A stretch of 64,000 nt of DNA from Nitrospira sp. GTDB taxonomy: Bacteria; Nitrospirota; Nitrospiria; Nitrospirales; Nitrospiraceae. The DNA lies in the NCBI GenBank assembly GCA_030123625.1, contig CP126121.1:4256179-4320178 (forward strand). Direction: 5' to 3'. The translations under genes and the position numbers were made by a program. Position 1 is the first letter of the stretch; the number at the start of each line of letters is the position of its first letter. The notes under the pieces were generated by a model, which ran no database searches, was not told the origin of the DNA, and worked only from the letters and a program-made list of their open reading frames with translations. Positions 35,580-44,190 of the stretch are shown here, piece after piece.

Positions 35580-37109
35580 TCACGATCCAAACTTAATGCC
35601 TTGAGCCAACGGCAATTCCGCCCCCCAGTTGACGGTGTTGGTCTGGCGGCGCATATAGGCTTTCCAAGAGTCTGATCCTGCTTCTCGCCCTCCCCCTGTT
35701 TCCTTTTCCCCGCCGAACGCTCCGCCGATTTCTGCTCCAGAAGTTCCGATATTGATGTTGGCAATCCCACAATCGCTTCCGGCCGCCGACAGAAATCGTT
35801 CGCCGCGTCGAACATCGTTCGAAAATATGGCGGACGAGAGTCCCTGTTTGACGCCGTTGTGGATCGCGATAGCCTCATCAATTGTTTGGAAGGTCATGAC
35901 ATACAGAATCGGCGCGAAGGTCTCGCGCTGCACGATGGGCCATTCGTTTTTTGCTCGGACAATCGTCGGTTCCACGAAATAACCGGGACGGTTCAACACA
36001 TGCCCGCCGCAGAGAATCTCGCCGCCTTCTTTCTTGATTTCATCGAGCGCGGCACGATAGCCCTCCACGGCTACATGGTCGATGAGCGGCCCCATGAGCA
36101 CGTCTTTTTCCAGCGGATTGCCGATCTGCACTTGGGCATAGGCTTTCACGAGCCTGCCGACCAATTCCTCATAGCGTGATTCGTGAACGATCAGGCGCCT
36201 TGTCGTCGTACAGCGCTGCCCGGCGGTTCCGACGGCTCCGAATAAGATCGCGCGCACCGCCATGTTGATATCCGCGGTCTCGTCGACGATCACGGCATTG
36301 TTGCCGCTGAGTTCGAGGAGGGTTCGGCCCAACCGGTGTCCGACTAACGAGGCGACCCTTCGACCGACCGGCACCGATCCGGTAAACGAGATGAGCGGCA
36401 AGCGCTCATCCTGCACCATCTGTTCGGCAAGAGCCGGCTGGTCGGCGATAAAGAGTGAAAAAATGCCCGCATAGCCCTGTTGCTGCATGACGCGATTACA
36501 AATCTGTTGCACCGCCACGGCGCAGAGCGGCGCCTTCGGTGACGGTTTCCAGATAACGGTATCGCCGGCAATGGCGGCCACAAATGCATTCCACGCCCAC
36601 ACGGCAACAGGAAAATTGAACGCCGTGATGACGCCGACCGGTCCCAAGGGGTGCCACTGCTCGCTCATGCGGTGGGCCGGCCGCTCGGACTGCATCGTGA
36701 CGCCGTACAGCATCCGCGACTGACCGACGGCGAAATCGGCCATATCGATCATCTCCTGCACTTCACCATCGCCTTCTGCCTTGATCTTGCCGACTTCCAG
36801 CGAGACCAGCGTGCCCAATTGGTCCTTCTTTTCACGCAAGGCTTGCCCGATCAGCCGAACCATCTCGCCACGCTTCGGGGCCGGCACCATCCGCCAGATG
36901 CGAAACGCCTCAATCGATTCTTTCACGATCCGCTGATAATCATCGGCCGAACAGGGATAGACACCGGCAATTTGCTCGCCGGTTGCAGGATTGATCGAGG
37001 ACAGGAGAGATCCATCATTACGACCGGACCACCAGCCGCTACCGGTACTGCCGCCGGAATTGACGGCTTGGATGCCCAGGTCTCTGAGCGCAGTGTGTGT
37101 CGTACTCAT
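35580..37109 (-). CDS. ALDH7-type aldehyde dehydrogenase (alpha-aminoadipic semialdehyde dehydrogenase)
   Basis: ATG 37109 overlaps the preceding saccharopine gene's stop by four bases (ATGA), so translation is coupled. The 509 residues have the ALDH plan: FNFPVAVWAWNAF and WKPSPKAPL, the Glu site LELSGNNAVIV, and the Cys site GTAGQRCTTTRRLIVHES, which is the ALDH7 (antiquitin) type, and a C-terminal GGAFGGEKETGGGREAGSD. This enzyme converts aminoadipate semialdehyde, the product of saccharopine dehydrogenase, to alpha-aminoadipate. The operon order supports that role. Confidence 0.9.
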   Translation of the reverse strand: MSTTHTALRDLGIQAVNSGGSTGSGWWSGRNDGSLLSSINPATGEQIAGVYPCSADDYQRIVKESIEAFRIWRMVPAPKRGEMVRLIGQALREKKDQLGTLVSLEVGKIKAEGDGEVQEMIDMADFAVGQSRMLYGVTMQSERPAHRMSEQWHPLGPVGVITAFNFPVAVWAWNAFVAAIAGDTVIWKPSPKAPLCAVAVQQICNRVMQQQGYAGIFSLFIADQPALAEQMVQDERLPLISFTGSVPVGRRVASLVGHRLGRTLLELSGNNAVIVDETADINMAVRAILFGAVGTAGQRCTTTRRLIVHESRYEELVGRLVKAYAQVQIGNPLEKDVLMGPLIDHVAVEGYRAALDEIKKEGGEILCGGHVLNRPGYFVEPTIVRAKNEWPIVQRETFAPILYVMTFQTIDEAIAIHNGVKQGLSSAIFSNDVRRGERFLSAAGSDCGIANINIGTSGAEIGGAFGGEKETGGGREAGSDSWKAYMRRQTNTVNWGAELPLAQGIKFGS

Positions 37110-38197
37110 CGAAAACAAGCTCCAAAATCATTGTCCAAGAAATCTTTCAACAATACGGATTCCTGAGTGACGAATCCATGGTACTGCGAGGAGTGTTTCA
37201 AGACAAGGTCCATGACACCGCAGGCGCTGGACGCGGTCGTCACTTGGATGGCCGACCAGAGTTTTCCCTTGATACATTGCGGATAGATCTTCTTCACATA
37301 GTTTTCCTCGAAGAATCCGTCCTCGTTCCGTCCGGTGACCGAAGCATAGATCAAGACGACATCCTGCAGGGTCTGGGGAACGGCATGTTCGAGGATACGC
37401 TTCAGCGTTTCTCGATCTTCGTTCAGTTTGAGGTCCTTCATCAACAGATGGATTTTCTCACAGTGGCCGGGATAACGGAGCGTCTTATAGTTCATGGTTC
37501 GAACTTGTCCCGCATAACTGTCGGCCAAGGTCCCTAATCCTCCGGACGTGTTGAACGCTTCGTACAGCAGCCCGTCCAACTCGATCGTTTCGTACCCTTC
37601 GAGCGGTTGCAGCTGGACTTTCTCACCTTGTTCAATCCCGTAACACACATTGCCGTACTCATTAATGAGCCCGTCGGTGGACCAGGTCAGCGAATACTTG
37701 AGCGCATTACTGGGATGCACGGGCAACGCGCCCACGCGCATCTTGACCGTATCCAGCGTCTCAAAGTGGGTCATCAGCTCATGCGCAACGATGCTGATGA
37801 AACCCGGCGCAAGGCCGCATTGCGGCATAAAGGCATGCTGAGCACCGGCGCTCAAGACCTTGATCTGGTTCGTCACTTCGACATCTTCCGTCAGGTCGAA
37901 GTAATGCAACTGATGAGTCAGGGCCAGACCGGCGACGGTCGGATTACAGAAATAGGGCAGGCTCGAGAGAACGGCGTCGAATCGATGCGCTGAGAGATAG
38001 GTGCCGACGGCATCCGGATGTCTCACGTCGAGCAGGCATGGAGTCACTCGCTCCAACCCGAGGCCTTCGACCAGGTGCTTCGGTGCATCCAAGGTCATGT
38101 CGCCCAGATGAATCTCGTACCGGCCATGTTGATTGAGCAGGCAGGCAATCAGAGACCCGATCTTGCCGGCACCGAGGACGAGCACACGATTCATCAT
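37106..38197 (-). CDS. Saccharopine dehydrogenase family protein (LYS9-like)
   Basis: The 363-residue protein has an N-terminal Rossmann site (VLVLGAGKIGSLIACLL), LLDVRHPDAVGTYL, and the core of the saccharopine dehydrogenase C-terminal domain (QCGLAPGFISIVAHELM, VGALPVHPSNALKYSLTWST). It makes glutamate and aminoadipate semialdehyde from saccharopine, the substrate of the ALDH7 downstream. No lysine-ketoglutarate reductase domain is fused, so another gene must make saccharopine. The start is 38197 or 38194. An unrelated small gene lies 66 bases upstream. Confidence 0.88.
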   Translation of the reverse strand: MMNRVLVLGAGKIGSLIACLLNQHGRYEIHLGDMTLDAPKHLVEGLGLERVTPCLLDVRHPDAVGTYLSAHRFDAVLSSLPYFCNPTVAGLALTHQLHYFDLTEDVEVTNQIKVLSAGAQHAFMPQCGLAPGFISIVAHELMTHFETLDTVKMRVGALPVHPSNALKYSLTWSTDGLINEYGNVCYGIEQGEKVQLQPLEGYETIELDGLLYEAFNTSGGLGTLADSYAGQVRTMNYKTLRYPGHCEKIHLLMKDLKLNEDRETLKRILEHAVPQTLQDVVLIYASVTGRNEDGFFEENYVKKIYPQCIKGKLWSAIQVTTASSACGVMDLVLKHSSQYHGFVTQESVLLKDFLDNDFGACFR

Positions 38198-38263
38198 GAG
38201 GCATTATACTCTACCTTGGAATTCCGACCACTCGCTTTGGGAAATGGTGCACCGAACAAGTCG

Positions 38264-38584
38264 TCAGTGTTGCTCGAGAGTATCGACGACATACTGCAGA
38301 CGCTCGATCGGCGCTCCTGAGATCTGACTGTATCGACAGGGAGGAATATCGGCCTGCAGCCTTCGTAAGAGTTTCGTCATCTTCATCGTGCCGGGCACTT
38401 CACAGATCCAGACATGCATGCCGGATTCCAGTTCATCAAAGTGGCGCAGGACGCGAAACCCTGGTTGTTCCATGAAGTAGGCGGAGAGAAAGCCGTTCAC
38501 GGCCGTCACCACCCACGGATGTTCCTTGATATAGCGGTAACTCAGCCGCAGTTCCGTCATCGCGGCCTGTTCTTCAGATTCCAT
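38264..38584 (-). CDS. Small protein of unknown function upstream of the lysine operon
   Basis: The 106-residue protein is soluble, with a helical start (MESEEQAAMTELRLSYRYIKEHPW) and CEVPGTMKMTKLLRRL, and no recognised domain. It is on the same strand, 66 bases before saccharopine dehydrogenase, and might be part of that unit. Confidence 0.5.
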   Translation of the reverse strand: MESEEQAAMTELRLSYRYIKEHPWVVTAVNGFLSAYFMEQPGFRVLRHFDELESGMHVWICEVPGTMKMTKLLRRLQADIPPCRYSQISGAPIERLQYVVDTLEQH

Positions 38585-38641
38585 CGCCGCACTCCATCAA
38601 TTCCTGTTATGAGGCCGCTCCTGTCTCAATGGAATATCTTA

Positions 38642-39160
38642 TTATTGAGCCGGACCGGGAGGTGCGGATGGTGAAACGAGGGGCCTGCCGGGCTGAGCGG
38701 ATCGAAAAGATTCGTGCCAGGACAACAATTGCCAGTGGCCGTTGCGACGTTCGAGAACCCCTGTCTCTCGCATCGGAAGCACGGTCCGTTTCAATTCAGA
38801 TCCTTCGGCAACATAGCGGATATAATCGAGTTCCATCGCGTACCAGGCCAGGTCTCCCTTCGTCCACACCGTGAGTTCATGAATCGGAATTTCAAGCTTC
38901 TGGGAATTGATGAATTCCTCCCGCATTCCGTTCTCAAGTTCCGTCCAACCGATGTATTTGCGGCCGGCGACCGCGTAACTGATGATATCGGCATCGTGCG
39001 CCATCAGCCGTGAAAGCGTCGGCAGGTCCTTTTCGGCGTTGGCCCGCACCATTCGGCGGATGGCCGACTCCGGATCGGAAAGTTCCGATGAGATTGCGGC
39101 GGTCGGTATGCTGATGAATAGTGTCAGGACACACCACGCACAGAGTCTGAGACAGGTCAT
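38642..39160 (-). CDS. Periplasmic NTF2/SnoaL-like protein
   Basis: ATG 39160 follows AAGGAG; the upstream ATG at 39211 is less likely. The signal peptide (LRLCAWCVLTLFISIPTAAISS) leads to a NTF2-like domain: DPESAIRRMVRANAEKDLP near the start, DADIISYA, and the beta strands ELTVWTKGDLAWYAMEL and GVLERRNGHWQLLSWHES. Such SnoaL/DUF4440-type domains bind small ligands; the role is not known. The tail is Pro-rich (SPSAPPGPAQ). Confidence 0.8.
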   Translation of the reverse strand: MTCLRLCAWCVLTLFISIPTAAISSELSDPESAIRRMVRANAEKDLPTLSRLMAHDADIISYAVAGRKYIGWTELENGMREEFINSQKLEIPIHELTVWTKGDLAWYAMELDYIRYVAEGSELKRTVLPMRETGVLERRNGHWQLLSWHESFRSAQPGRPLVSPSAPPGPAQ

Positions 39161-39236
39161 GGAGGACTCCTTCATCAACTCATTTACGTTGTCGTCCTGC
39201 TGGATCCTCAATTCCAGAAATGAACGAAGAATCGAA

Positions 39237-39686
39237 TCAGCGTTCCCATCGATACCCGACGAGAAACGGCATGACCGTCAACACACCGAGCGCGCCGAGG
39301 GGGGCTACTCCCACGACGGAATCCCGGGTGGCAAGATACTCACTTACCGAGAGGCCATGGAGGGGAAGTATGATCGTTCCTTCCGCGATGAGCAAGAGCA
39401 TGAGGGCCACGAGGCCGACGCCGAGTCGGATGCCGGGAAGAGGAGGCAAGGTGAATCGATCCACTATCCACCGCGCCCCGATAATGGTGGCAAGAAGCAC
39501 ATTCGGAATCTCCAGCATCTCAGCAAGCCTCTCGCCGACATGCAAGGCCACCACTTGCAGGCGAATGACCTCCAGAACAAACTCAGCTCCAACCGCGACA
39601 AGAAAATAGATGGTGCCCGCCTTCAACACCTGCACCAGACCATGCGGTCTCTCACTACCGGGCGTCTTATCCGGTACGGAAGTCAC
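39237..39686 (-). CDS. Membrane protein of unknown function
   Basis: The 149-residue protein has four membrane segments (AGTIYFLVAVGAEFVLEVI, LATIIGARWIV, LGVGLVALMLLLIAEGTIIL and VVGVAPLGALGVLTVMPFLVGY). No family is recognised. It lies 25-80 bases from the periplasmic NTF2-like gene, upstream on the same strand. Confidence 0.6.
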   Translation of the reverse strand: MTSVPDKTPGSERPHGLVQVLKAGTIYFLVAVGAEFVLEVIRLQVVALHVGERLAEMLEIPNVLLATIIGARWIVDRFTLPPLPGIRLGVGLVALMLLLIAEGTIILPLHGLSVSEYLATRDSVVGVAPLGALGVLTVMPFLVGYRWER

Positions 39687-40144
39687 AGGATATGTCGCAT
39701 TGTCAATTGGGGTAGTCCATTACGGCCACGGCTTCTTCATGCAACTCAGGAACAGCCGTGGTCATTTCTGACCGGTCAGTCTAGCGGAAAATCATGGACA
39801 CATCCATGGTCTGAAGAAGAGGGAACGACGGAGGATTCTCCTCTTGACCTGTTCGTGTCCGAAGCGTACGCTGATAACAGCTTTCGCTGCCGCCTCATTC
39901 CGGAGGTGGTGATTATGGTCCTCCGTGGAGCACAGATCCAACGGTCCGGACCTGCCGGGTGTACGTTCCTCACCAGACGGGCCCTCTTTTCGTATACTGC
40001 CATGTTCTTGCCAGCACGGCCTAATGCCGTCTGTCCGCAGTCCGGAAGCCGGATGACGCACAGACGTCTAATGCGATTCCACGGAGAGATCAATGTTGGC
40101 ACCCTCACAAAGGACTCGCGTCGCATGGTGCGAGCGTGTGACTT
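39687..40144. other. Region without a recognised gene
   Basis: About 460 bases. A long plus-strand frame crosses it but overlaps two real minus-strand genes and is a shadow; a minus frame at 39776-40126 has no ribosome site or known motif. Confidence 0.5.
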
Positions 40145-40327
40145 ATGTCATGGGGATATTGGGGAATCGTGATCAGCCTTGGAACATTGATCGTGATGCT
40201 GCTAGCCTGTATGCGCCTACTCGCATCGAATGACAAGGAGAACCAGCAGGAATCAAGGCAAGGTGCCGGCGGATCGGTCGACATGACTCCACAACAACCG
40301 CCGACCATCAGCAGGCGAGCCGCATGA
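40145..40327 (+). CDS. Possible small single-pass membrane protein
   Basis: The 60-residue frame has one clear membrane segment (YWGIVISLGTLIVMLLACMRLL) and a polar Gln/Ser tail. No ribosome site is visible and no family is recognised, so the call is weak. Confidence 0.35.
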   Translation: MSWGYWGIVISLGTLIVMLLACMRLLASNDKENQQESRQGAGGSVDMTPQQPPTISRRAA

Positions 40328-40458
40328 CGATTTCGTTGGCCTGATTCGTGTGGGCACAAGTGTGGGTGAGTTCCTGGTGAGACTATGGATTCGGAACGAC
40401 GGGTGTGCGCTCATAACCAATCGCTGGACCGTTCTGAACTTTAACGAGGGAGGTCGCC

Positions 40459-40818
40459 ATGGGCCCGACGAAGACGATCGTGAAGGAACATGCTCTCTAC
40501 GAGGCGTTAGGGGGCAAGTTGATCAAGGACGGTTTCACGAACCGGCAGGACCTTGAAGCATACGTGAACCATCATTATCTCGCCCTGCCGGTCGTCGACA
40601 ACCAAGGGCGGCCATGGCTCCTCGATGGAAAGCCGGTCTATTGCCTTCGTGGAACCCAATATGAAACGGTGAACGATGAGCGGGTCCATCTTGCCCGCTG
40701 TCCCGATTGCGGAGGGATGGGGATCAGGTCGGACGAATTCACGGTCGAATCGGACTGCATTCACTGCACGGCCTGCGGACATGAATTCGATGCCCGGCTG
40801 GAAATGATGGAGACATAG
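40459..40818 (+). CDS. Small protein with zinc-ribbon C-terminus
   Basis: ATG 40459 follows GGGAGG. The 119-residue protein ends with a zinc-binding pattern: RCPDCGGMG, then 15 residues later DCIHCTACGHEFD. The N-terminal half is mixed (LYEALGGKLIKDGF, LALPVVDNQGRPWLLDGKPVY). Role and family unknown. Confidence 0.6.
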   Translation: MGPTKTIVKEHALYEALGGKLIKDGFTNRQDLEAYVNHHYLALPVVDNQGRPWLLDGKPVYCLRGTQYETVNDERVHLARCPDCGGMGIRSDEFTVESDCIHCTACGHEFDARLEMMET

Positions 40819-40863
40819 CAGGCTGCGGGAAATCCCAGTCGACGCCTAACACCAGAATAACAC

Positions 40864-41159
40864 CAGGATGCTCAAAAAGGCTGCCCAGCAAGGCCGCAGC
40901 GAGGTCCGCGACGCGAAGAATAATGAGCGTCACGTTTGCGGACGGGCGCCAGTCGGTGAGCGCCCAGTGTCTTGGGCGAGGCGTAACCTTTCTCACCCGC
41001 CCGCCCCGAGCTGCTGTAGCAGCTCCTTCCCGGTGGTACGTTGAGCCTCTGAGGTTCACGCCGTGCTGAATAAAGCACGGCACGCTTGTGAACGCCGCCG
41101 AGATGGTGAGGCGGCAGTGTCCCGCGAGAACGCCGCTGGCAGACTTTTTCAGCATCCTG
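40864..41159. repeat. MITE-like intergenic repeat with 22-bp terminal inverted repeats
   Basis: The element begins CAGGATGCTCAAAAAGGCTGCC and ends with the inverse, GCAGACTTTTTCAGCATCCTG, so the ends match with few differences. It contains internal hairpins (GCCGTGC-TGAATAAA-GCACGGC and GAGCTGCTGTAGCAGCTC) and no coding frame. I recall such repeats from Nitrospira genomes, but the count of copies cannot be checked here. No clear target duplication is seen. Confidence 0.65.
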
Positions 41160-41168
41160 CTAGAGCGG

Positions 41169-42026
41169 TCAGTACAAGATGGAAGGAAGAAAGGAACCGG
41201 CAGGTTTCTGATACAGCCCGAGACTCATGAGCGTCATAGGTTGGACTATCCGGAGACCGTGATGGAAGCACCACTGCAACAATTCCGTGTTCCGCGTCGG
41301 CAATAGGAAACCTGGACCGGTAAAGGCCGGTGCGGCTCCGATCAGAGCTTTGAGTTCTTCGTTCGTCCGGCCGACCGCATGTCCAAAGAAACCAAGACCT
41401 GTGGCGTAGCCGGTAATCCGACCACCATGCTCTACGACTGTGGCTATCCCATCGTCAATCGCACGGGTGACCTCACTGCGCCGATCGTGACCATGCACCA
41501 TGCGACAGACGGCATTGCACGCCTTCAGATCGTCCAGGCTCGCTTGGCGAACTCGATAGCCGGACAGCTCTAACTGAAGGGGCGGTCCCTGTAAGATTGA
41601 CAGAGGCTCTTGTGCCCGAAATCCGAGCTTGGTGTACAAGGACAGTGAACGATTATGATAAGCGGCCTGAACCAGCCGAACACCTGCCTGATTCCGACTT
41701 TCGGCACGGTCCAAGACCGATTGCATCAACCGGCGCCCAAGCGAGACGTTCTGTGCAGCTGGAAGGACCGTAATCGGACCGACTCCTGCAATCGCATCAC
41801 CTTCCCACAGGAAATTGCTGCACACGATTTGACCATCGCGCTCTCCCACGATCGAGAAGATGTCCGATCGTCCCAGGATCATTGCGTACAGTGCGATTGC
41901 GATTTCAGCAGAAGGGAAGTCCGGTGGAAAATTATGGTGCTCGGCAATCGCCTTGAATGCTTCGTAGCCGATCTTTCCGCAAGCCGGGGCGTCCGCTGCA
42001 GTGCCGGATCTGAATGTCACGTCCAT
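41169..42026 (-). CDS. GNAT-family N-acetyltransferase
   Basis: ATG 42026 (MDVTFRSGTAADAP) is the likely start; the long frame adds 23 odd residues. The 285 residues have a GNAT domain in the first half: FPSAEIAIALYAMIL, GVGPITVLPAAQNVSLGRRLM (acetyl-CoA site, Q/R-x-x-G-x-x-like) and YHNRSLSLYTKLGFRAQEP. The second half (residues about 155-285) looks like a second, degenerate GNAT-like unit. The substrate is unknown. Confidence 0.75.
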   Translation of the reverse strand: MDVTFRSGTAADAPACGKIGYEAFKAIAEHHNFPPDFPSAEIAIALYAMILGRSDIFSIVGERDGQIVCSNFLWEGDAIAGVGPITVLPAAQNVSLGRRLMQSVLDRAESRNQAGVRLVQAAYHNRSLSLYTKLGFRAQEPLSILQGPPLQLELSGYRVRQASLDDLKACNAVCRMVHGHDRRSEVTRAIDDGIATVVEHGGRITGYATGLGFFGHAVGRTNEELKALIGAAPAFTGPGFLLPTRNTELLQWCFHHGLRIVQPMTLMSLGLYQKPAGSFLPSILY

Positions 42027-42210
42027 AGGTCGGATTATATAATATAAAAAGCGGTAGGGCTGTAGGCCGGTGAAAAGGGACATCCGCAATTTCACTATGT
42101 GACTGTACGGCCGAGATGGATTCCTCTGTTACCACAGGTGCAAAGCGGGTTTCAATGGACGCACAACCGTGATTGAGCCAGAGAATAGGAGAATAGGGTC
42201 AGAGGAGAAT

Positions 42211-43137
42211 AGGGTCAGGTCTTGTTCTGTGCATCGTCGCTAGCCTGGGGATTCACGAGGCGGCTGATCGTCGAAGAGTGCAGGCCCACGGCTCGACCAA
42301 TTTCGGACAGGCTGTAGCCATGTTCCAAATGTGCCCGACGAATGGCCTCATTACGCCACGTGCGGTCCGCACGGGAACCCGCAGGGAAGAGGTGGCGTAG
42401 CGGCGGTCGGGTCGCAAATCGTTGCTGCCGGGAAATCTCTTTCAGTGGACGCTTGTCCCGGAGCTGCGGCGCCAGACGTTCGACAAATCGCTCGTTCCCG
42501 AGGAGCACCTGTCCCCGAACCTGTTCCCAGAGTGAATGGTGACCGATCCCCTCGGCGACAAAGGCCCGGTACTTCCGCTGGGCGGCCGCCCGCTGCTGGC
42601 CAAATTGGGACAGCAACCAGTCCACTGTCAAAAGCGACGGCACGGAGACGACCCCCGCCGTCGCTTGGTAGCTCGACCACGGATAGGTATCGGGTTTGCG
42701 GGTGGTCTTGGCCCGCACCGGATTGAGCACGACATAGCGGCAAAGCTCCAGCAGATAGCTCTCCCGGTCCACCACGATGGCCTTGAAACGACCTTGCAGC
42801 ACGTGACCGACCCGACCGTGACGGCGATTGAAGGCTTGGGTGTAGACCCCGTTGAGCTGACGCATGGCCCTCGACAGGTTGGCGTCGGGCGTCTCCACGA
42901 CGAGGTGAAAGTGATTGTCCATCAGGCAATAGGCATGCAGCAGGAGATGAAAGCGGGAGACGACATGGGCCAGTACTCCAAGGAACCGCTGCCGGTCCTC
43001 GTCATCGATGAAAATGTCCTGCCGGGCGTTGCCGCGGGTGGTGACGTGGTAGAGCGCGCCGGGAAATTCGATGCGCAGAGGACGGGCCATAGGGCGGAAT
43101 ATAGTTCATCATAATGCACAATACAAGATCTGACCCT
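42211..43137 (-). mobile_element. RAYT-type transposable element with flanking inverted ends
   Basis: The ends match inverted: AGGGTCAGGTCTTGTTCTGTGCA on the left (42211-42233) and, reverse complement, AGGGTCAGATCTTGTATTGTGCA on the right (43115-43137). The element carries one transposase gene. A 209-base internally deleted relative lies 630 bases to the right with the same ends and orientation (43764-43972). Confidence 0.75.
42215..43090 (-). CDS. REP-associated tyrosine transposase (Y1 Tnp family), with DnaA-like HTH tail
   Basis: The 291-residue protein has the Y1 transposase marks: PLRIEFPGALYHVTTRGNA at the start, the HUH-type DNHFHLVVET (metal site), and the later catalytic Tyr region (YVVLNPVRAKTTRKP with SSY). 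Residues about 240-285 form a helix-turn-helix (YSLSEIGRAVGLHSSTISRL). These single-strand DNA transposases mobilise REP-like or palindromic ends. Its ends flank the gene closely, so it is probably still intact. Confidence 0.9.
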   Translation of the reverse strand: MARPLRIEFPGALYHVTTRGNARQDIFIDDEDRQRFLGVLAHVVSRFHLLLHAYCLMDNHFHLVVETPDANLSRAMRQLNGVYTQAFNRRHGRVGHVLQGRFKAIVVDRESYLLELCRYVVLNPVRAKTTRKPDTYPWSSYQATAGVVSVPSLLTVDWLLSQFGQQRAAAQRKYRAFVAEGIGHHSLWEQVRGQVLLGNERFVERLAPQLRDKRPLKEISRQQRFATRPPLRHLFPAGSRADRTWRNEAIRRAHLEHGYSLSEIGRAVGLHSSTISRLVNPQASDDAQNKT

Positions 43138-43248
43138 TTCTCTCACTGGTACTCGTACCGAATGTGGTTTGTTGATACGATGAGTTCATCAATCTGACCG
43201 TCGAATGAGGAATAATTGCGAGGGAATTCCTGGAAGGAGGACAAGATA

Positions 43249-43653
43249 ATGACCCTTGAAGAACAAAACGAGAAGCGGGTCCGGGCGTTCTATGATGCTA
43301 CTGTGCCAGGACATCGCGAGCCACTTCGAAGTCTCCAAGCACCACAGGTCGTATACGACTTGCCGGAAGGGATGCCCACCGGAGGTGGCCACTTCGAGGG
43401 CCTCGAGGACGTGCTCGAGCGCTTTCTCTGCGACTTCTATGGAGCTTTTGACGTTCGCTTCGTGGCCGAAGAGTTCATCACTGCGGGCGAGCATGTCGTC
43501 GCGATTGGTCGTATCGAAGGAAAGACCCGAAAAGCTGCCGTACCCGTCAATGTGCCCTTCGTTCACGTCTGGACAGTCCGTGAGGGATATCTTCAACGAC
43601 TGCGCGGTTTCACCGACACAGCACTGCTCGCGCAAGCATTGGCGAGGGACTGA
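43249..43653 (+). CDS. NTF2-like SnoaL/ester-cyclase-type protein
   Basis: ATG 43249 follows AAGGAGG. The 134-residue protein has the SnoaL-type cone fold pattern: EKRVRAFYDATVPGHREPLRS, DLPEGMPTGGGHFEGLEDVLERF, DVRFVAEEFITAGEHVVAIGRIEG and VPFVHVWTVREGYLQRLRGF. It lies between the complete RAYT element and its deleted copy, so it may have been carried or enclosed by the elements. The function is unknown. Confidence 0.8.
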   Translation: MTLEEQNEKRVRAFYDATVPGHREPLRSLQAPQVVYDLPEGMPTGGGHFEGLEDVLERFLCDFYGAFDVRFVAEEFITAGEHVVAIGRIEGKTRKAAVPVNVPFVHVWTVREGYLQRLRGFTDTALLAQALARD

Positions 43654-43763
43654 GCTGTCCTTTCTATTCCCCGGTATGTCGTGCTCCTTATTGAGCAAGC
43701 GGCCATGAACCGAGTGCTGAGGGTAGCTACGTAATCCGATCCAGTACGCCTGTTACAAAGAAT

Positions 43764-43972
43764 AGAGTCAGGTCTTGTTCTGTGTATCGTCACCTAACTG
43801 GAGGGGGCACGAGGCGACTGATTATCGATAGTGCAGGCCCACAGCTCGACCAATGCCGGGCGTTGCCGTGGGTGGTGACGTGGTAGAGCGCCCCAGGAAA
43901 TTCGATGCGTAGTAGCGGGCCATGAGGCGGAATATGGTTCATCAGGATGCACAATACAAGATCTGACCCCTT
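43764..43972. repeat. Internally deleted RAYT element (non-autonomous)
   Basis: The left end AGAGTCAGGTCTTGTTCTGTG (43764 on) and right end TGCACAATACAAGATCTGACCCCTT match the complete element at 42211-43137, in the same orientation. About the first 95 bases of the parent join its last 115; the middle, about 716 bases with most of the transposase, is missing. The join falls near GACCAAT/GCCGGGCG. Confidence 0.75.
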
Positions 43973-44190
43973 CTACGTGACCTTTGCTGGACATGCGTGA
44001 GGCGATTGACATTGTGTCACACGTGTACATCACTTGTGGCTGCCCCACCACGGCCATCGTCGCTCGAAAAGACTTTCGGCTTAATGTCTTCTTGCCGGAC
44101 ATCCAGGATGAGCGTTGCAGTTTTTCTATTCTGATACCTTTTCCTAGGCGCTCGAGATCCAGGATTTGCTTACAGAACAGCGAGTGACCC
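43973..44190. other. Intergenic stretch
   Basis: About 220 bases with no convincing gene. A plus-strand frame from 43984 has no ribosome site or motif. Confidence 0.5.

Noticed and set aside
38982..40172. Long plus-strand reading frame of 396 codons
   Set aside because: It lies antisense to two genes with better evidence (signal peptide with ribosome site, and four membrane helices) and has low-complexity, His/Arg/Glu-rich composition.
43984..44187. Plus-strand frame after the deleted RAYT element
   Set aside because: No ribosome site, no motif; probably chance.
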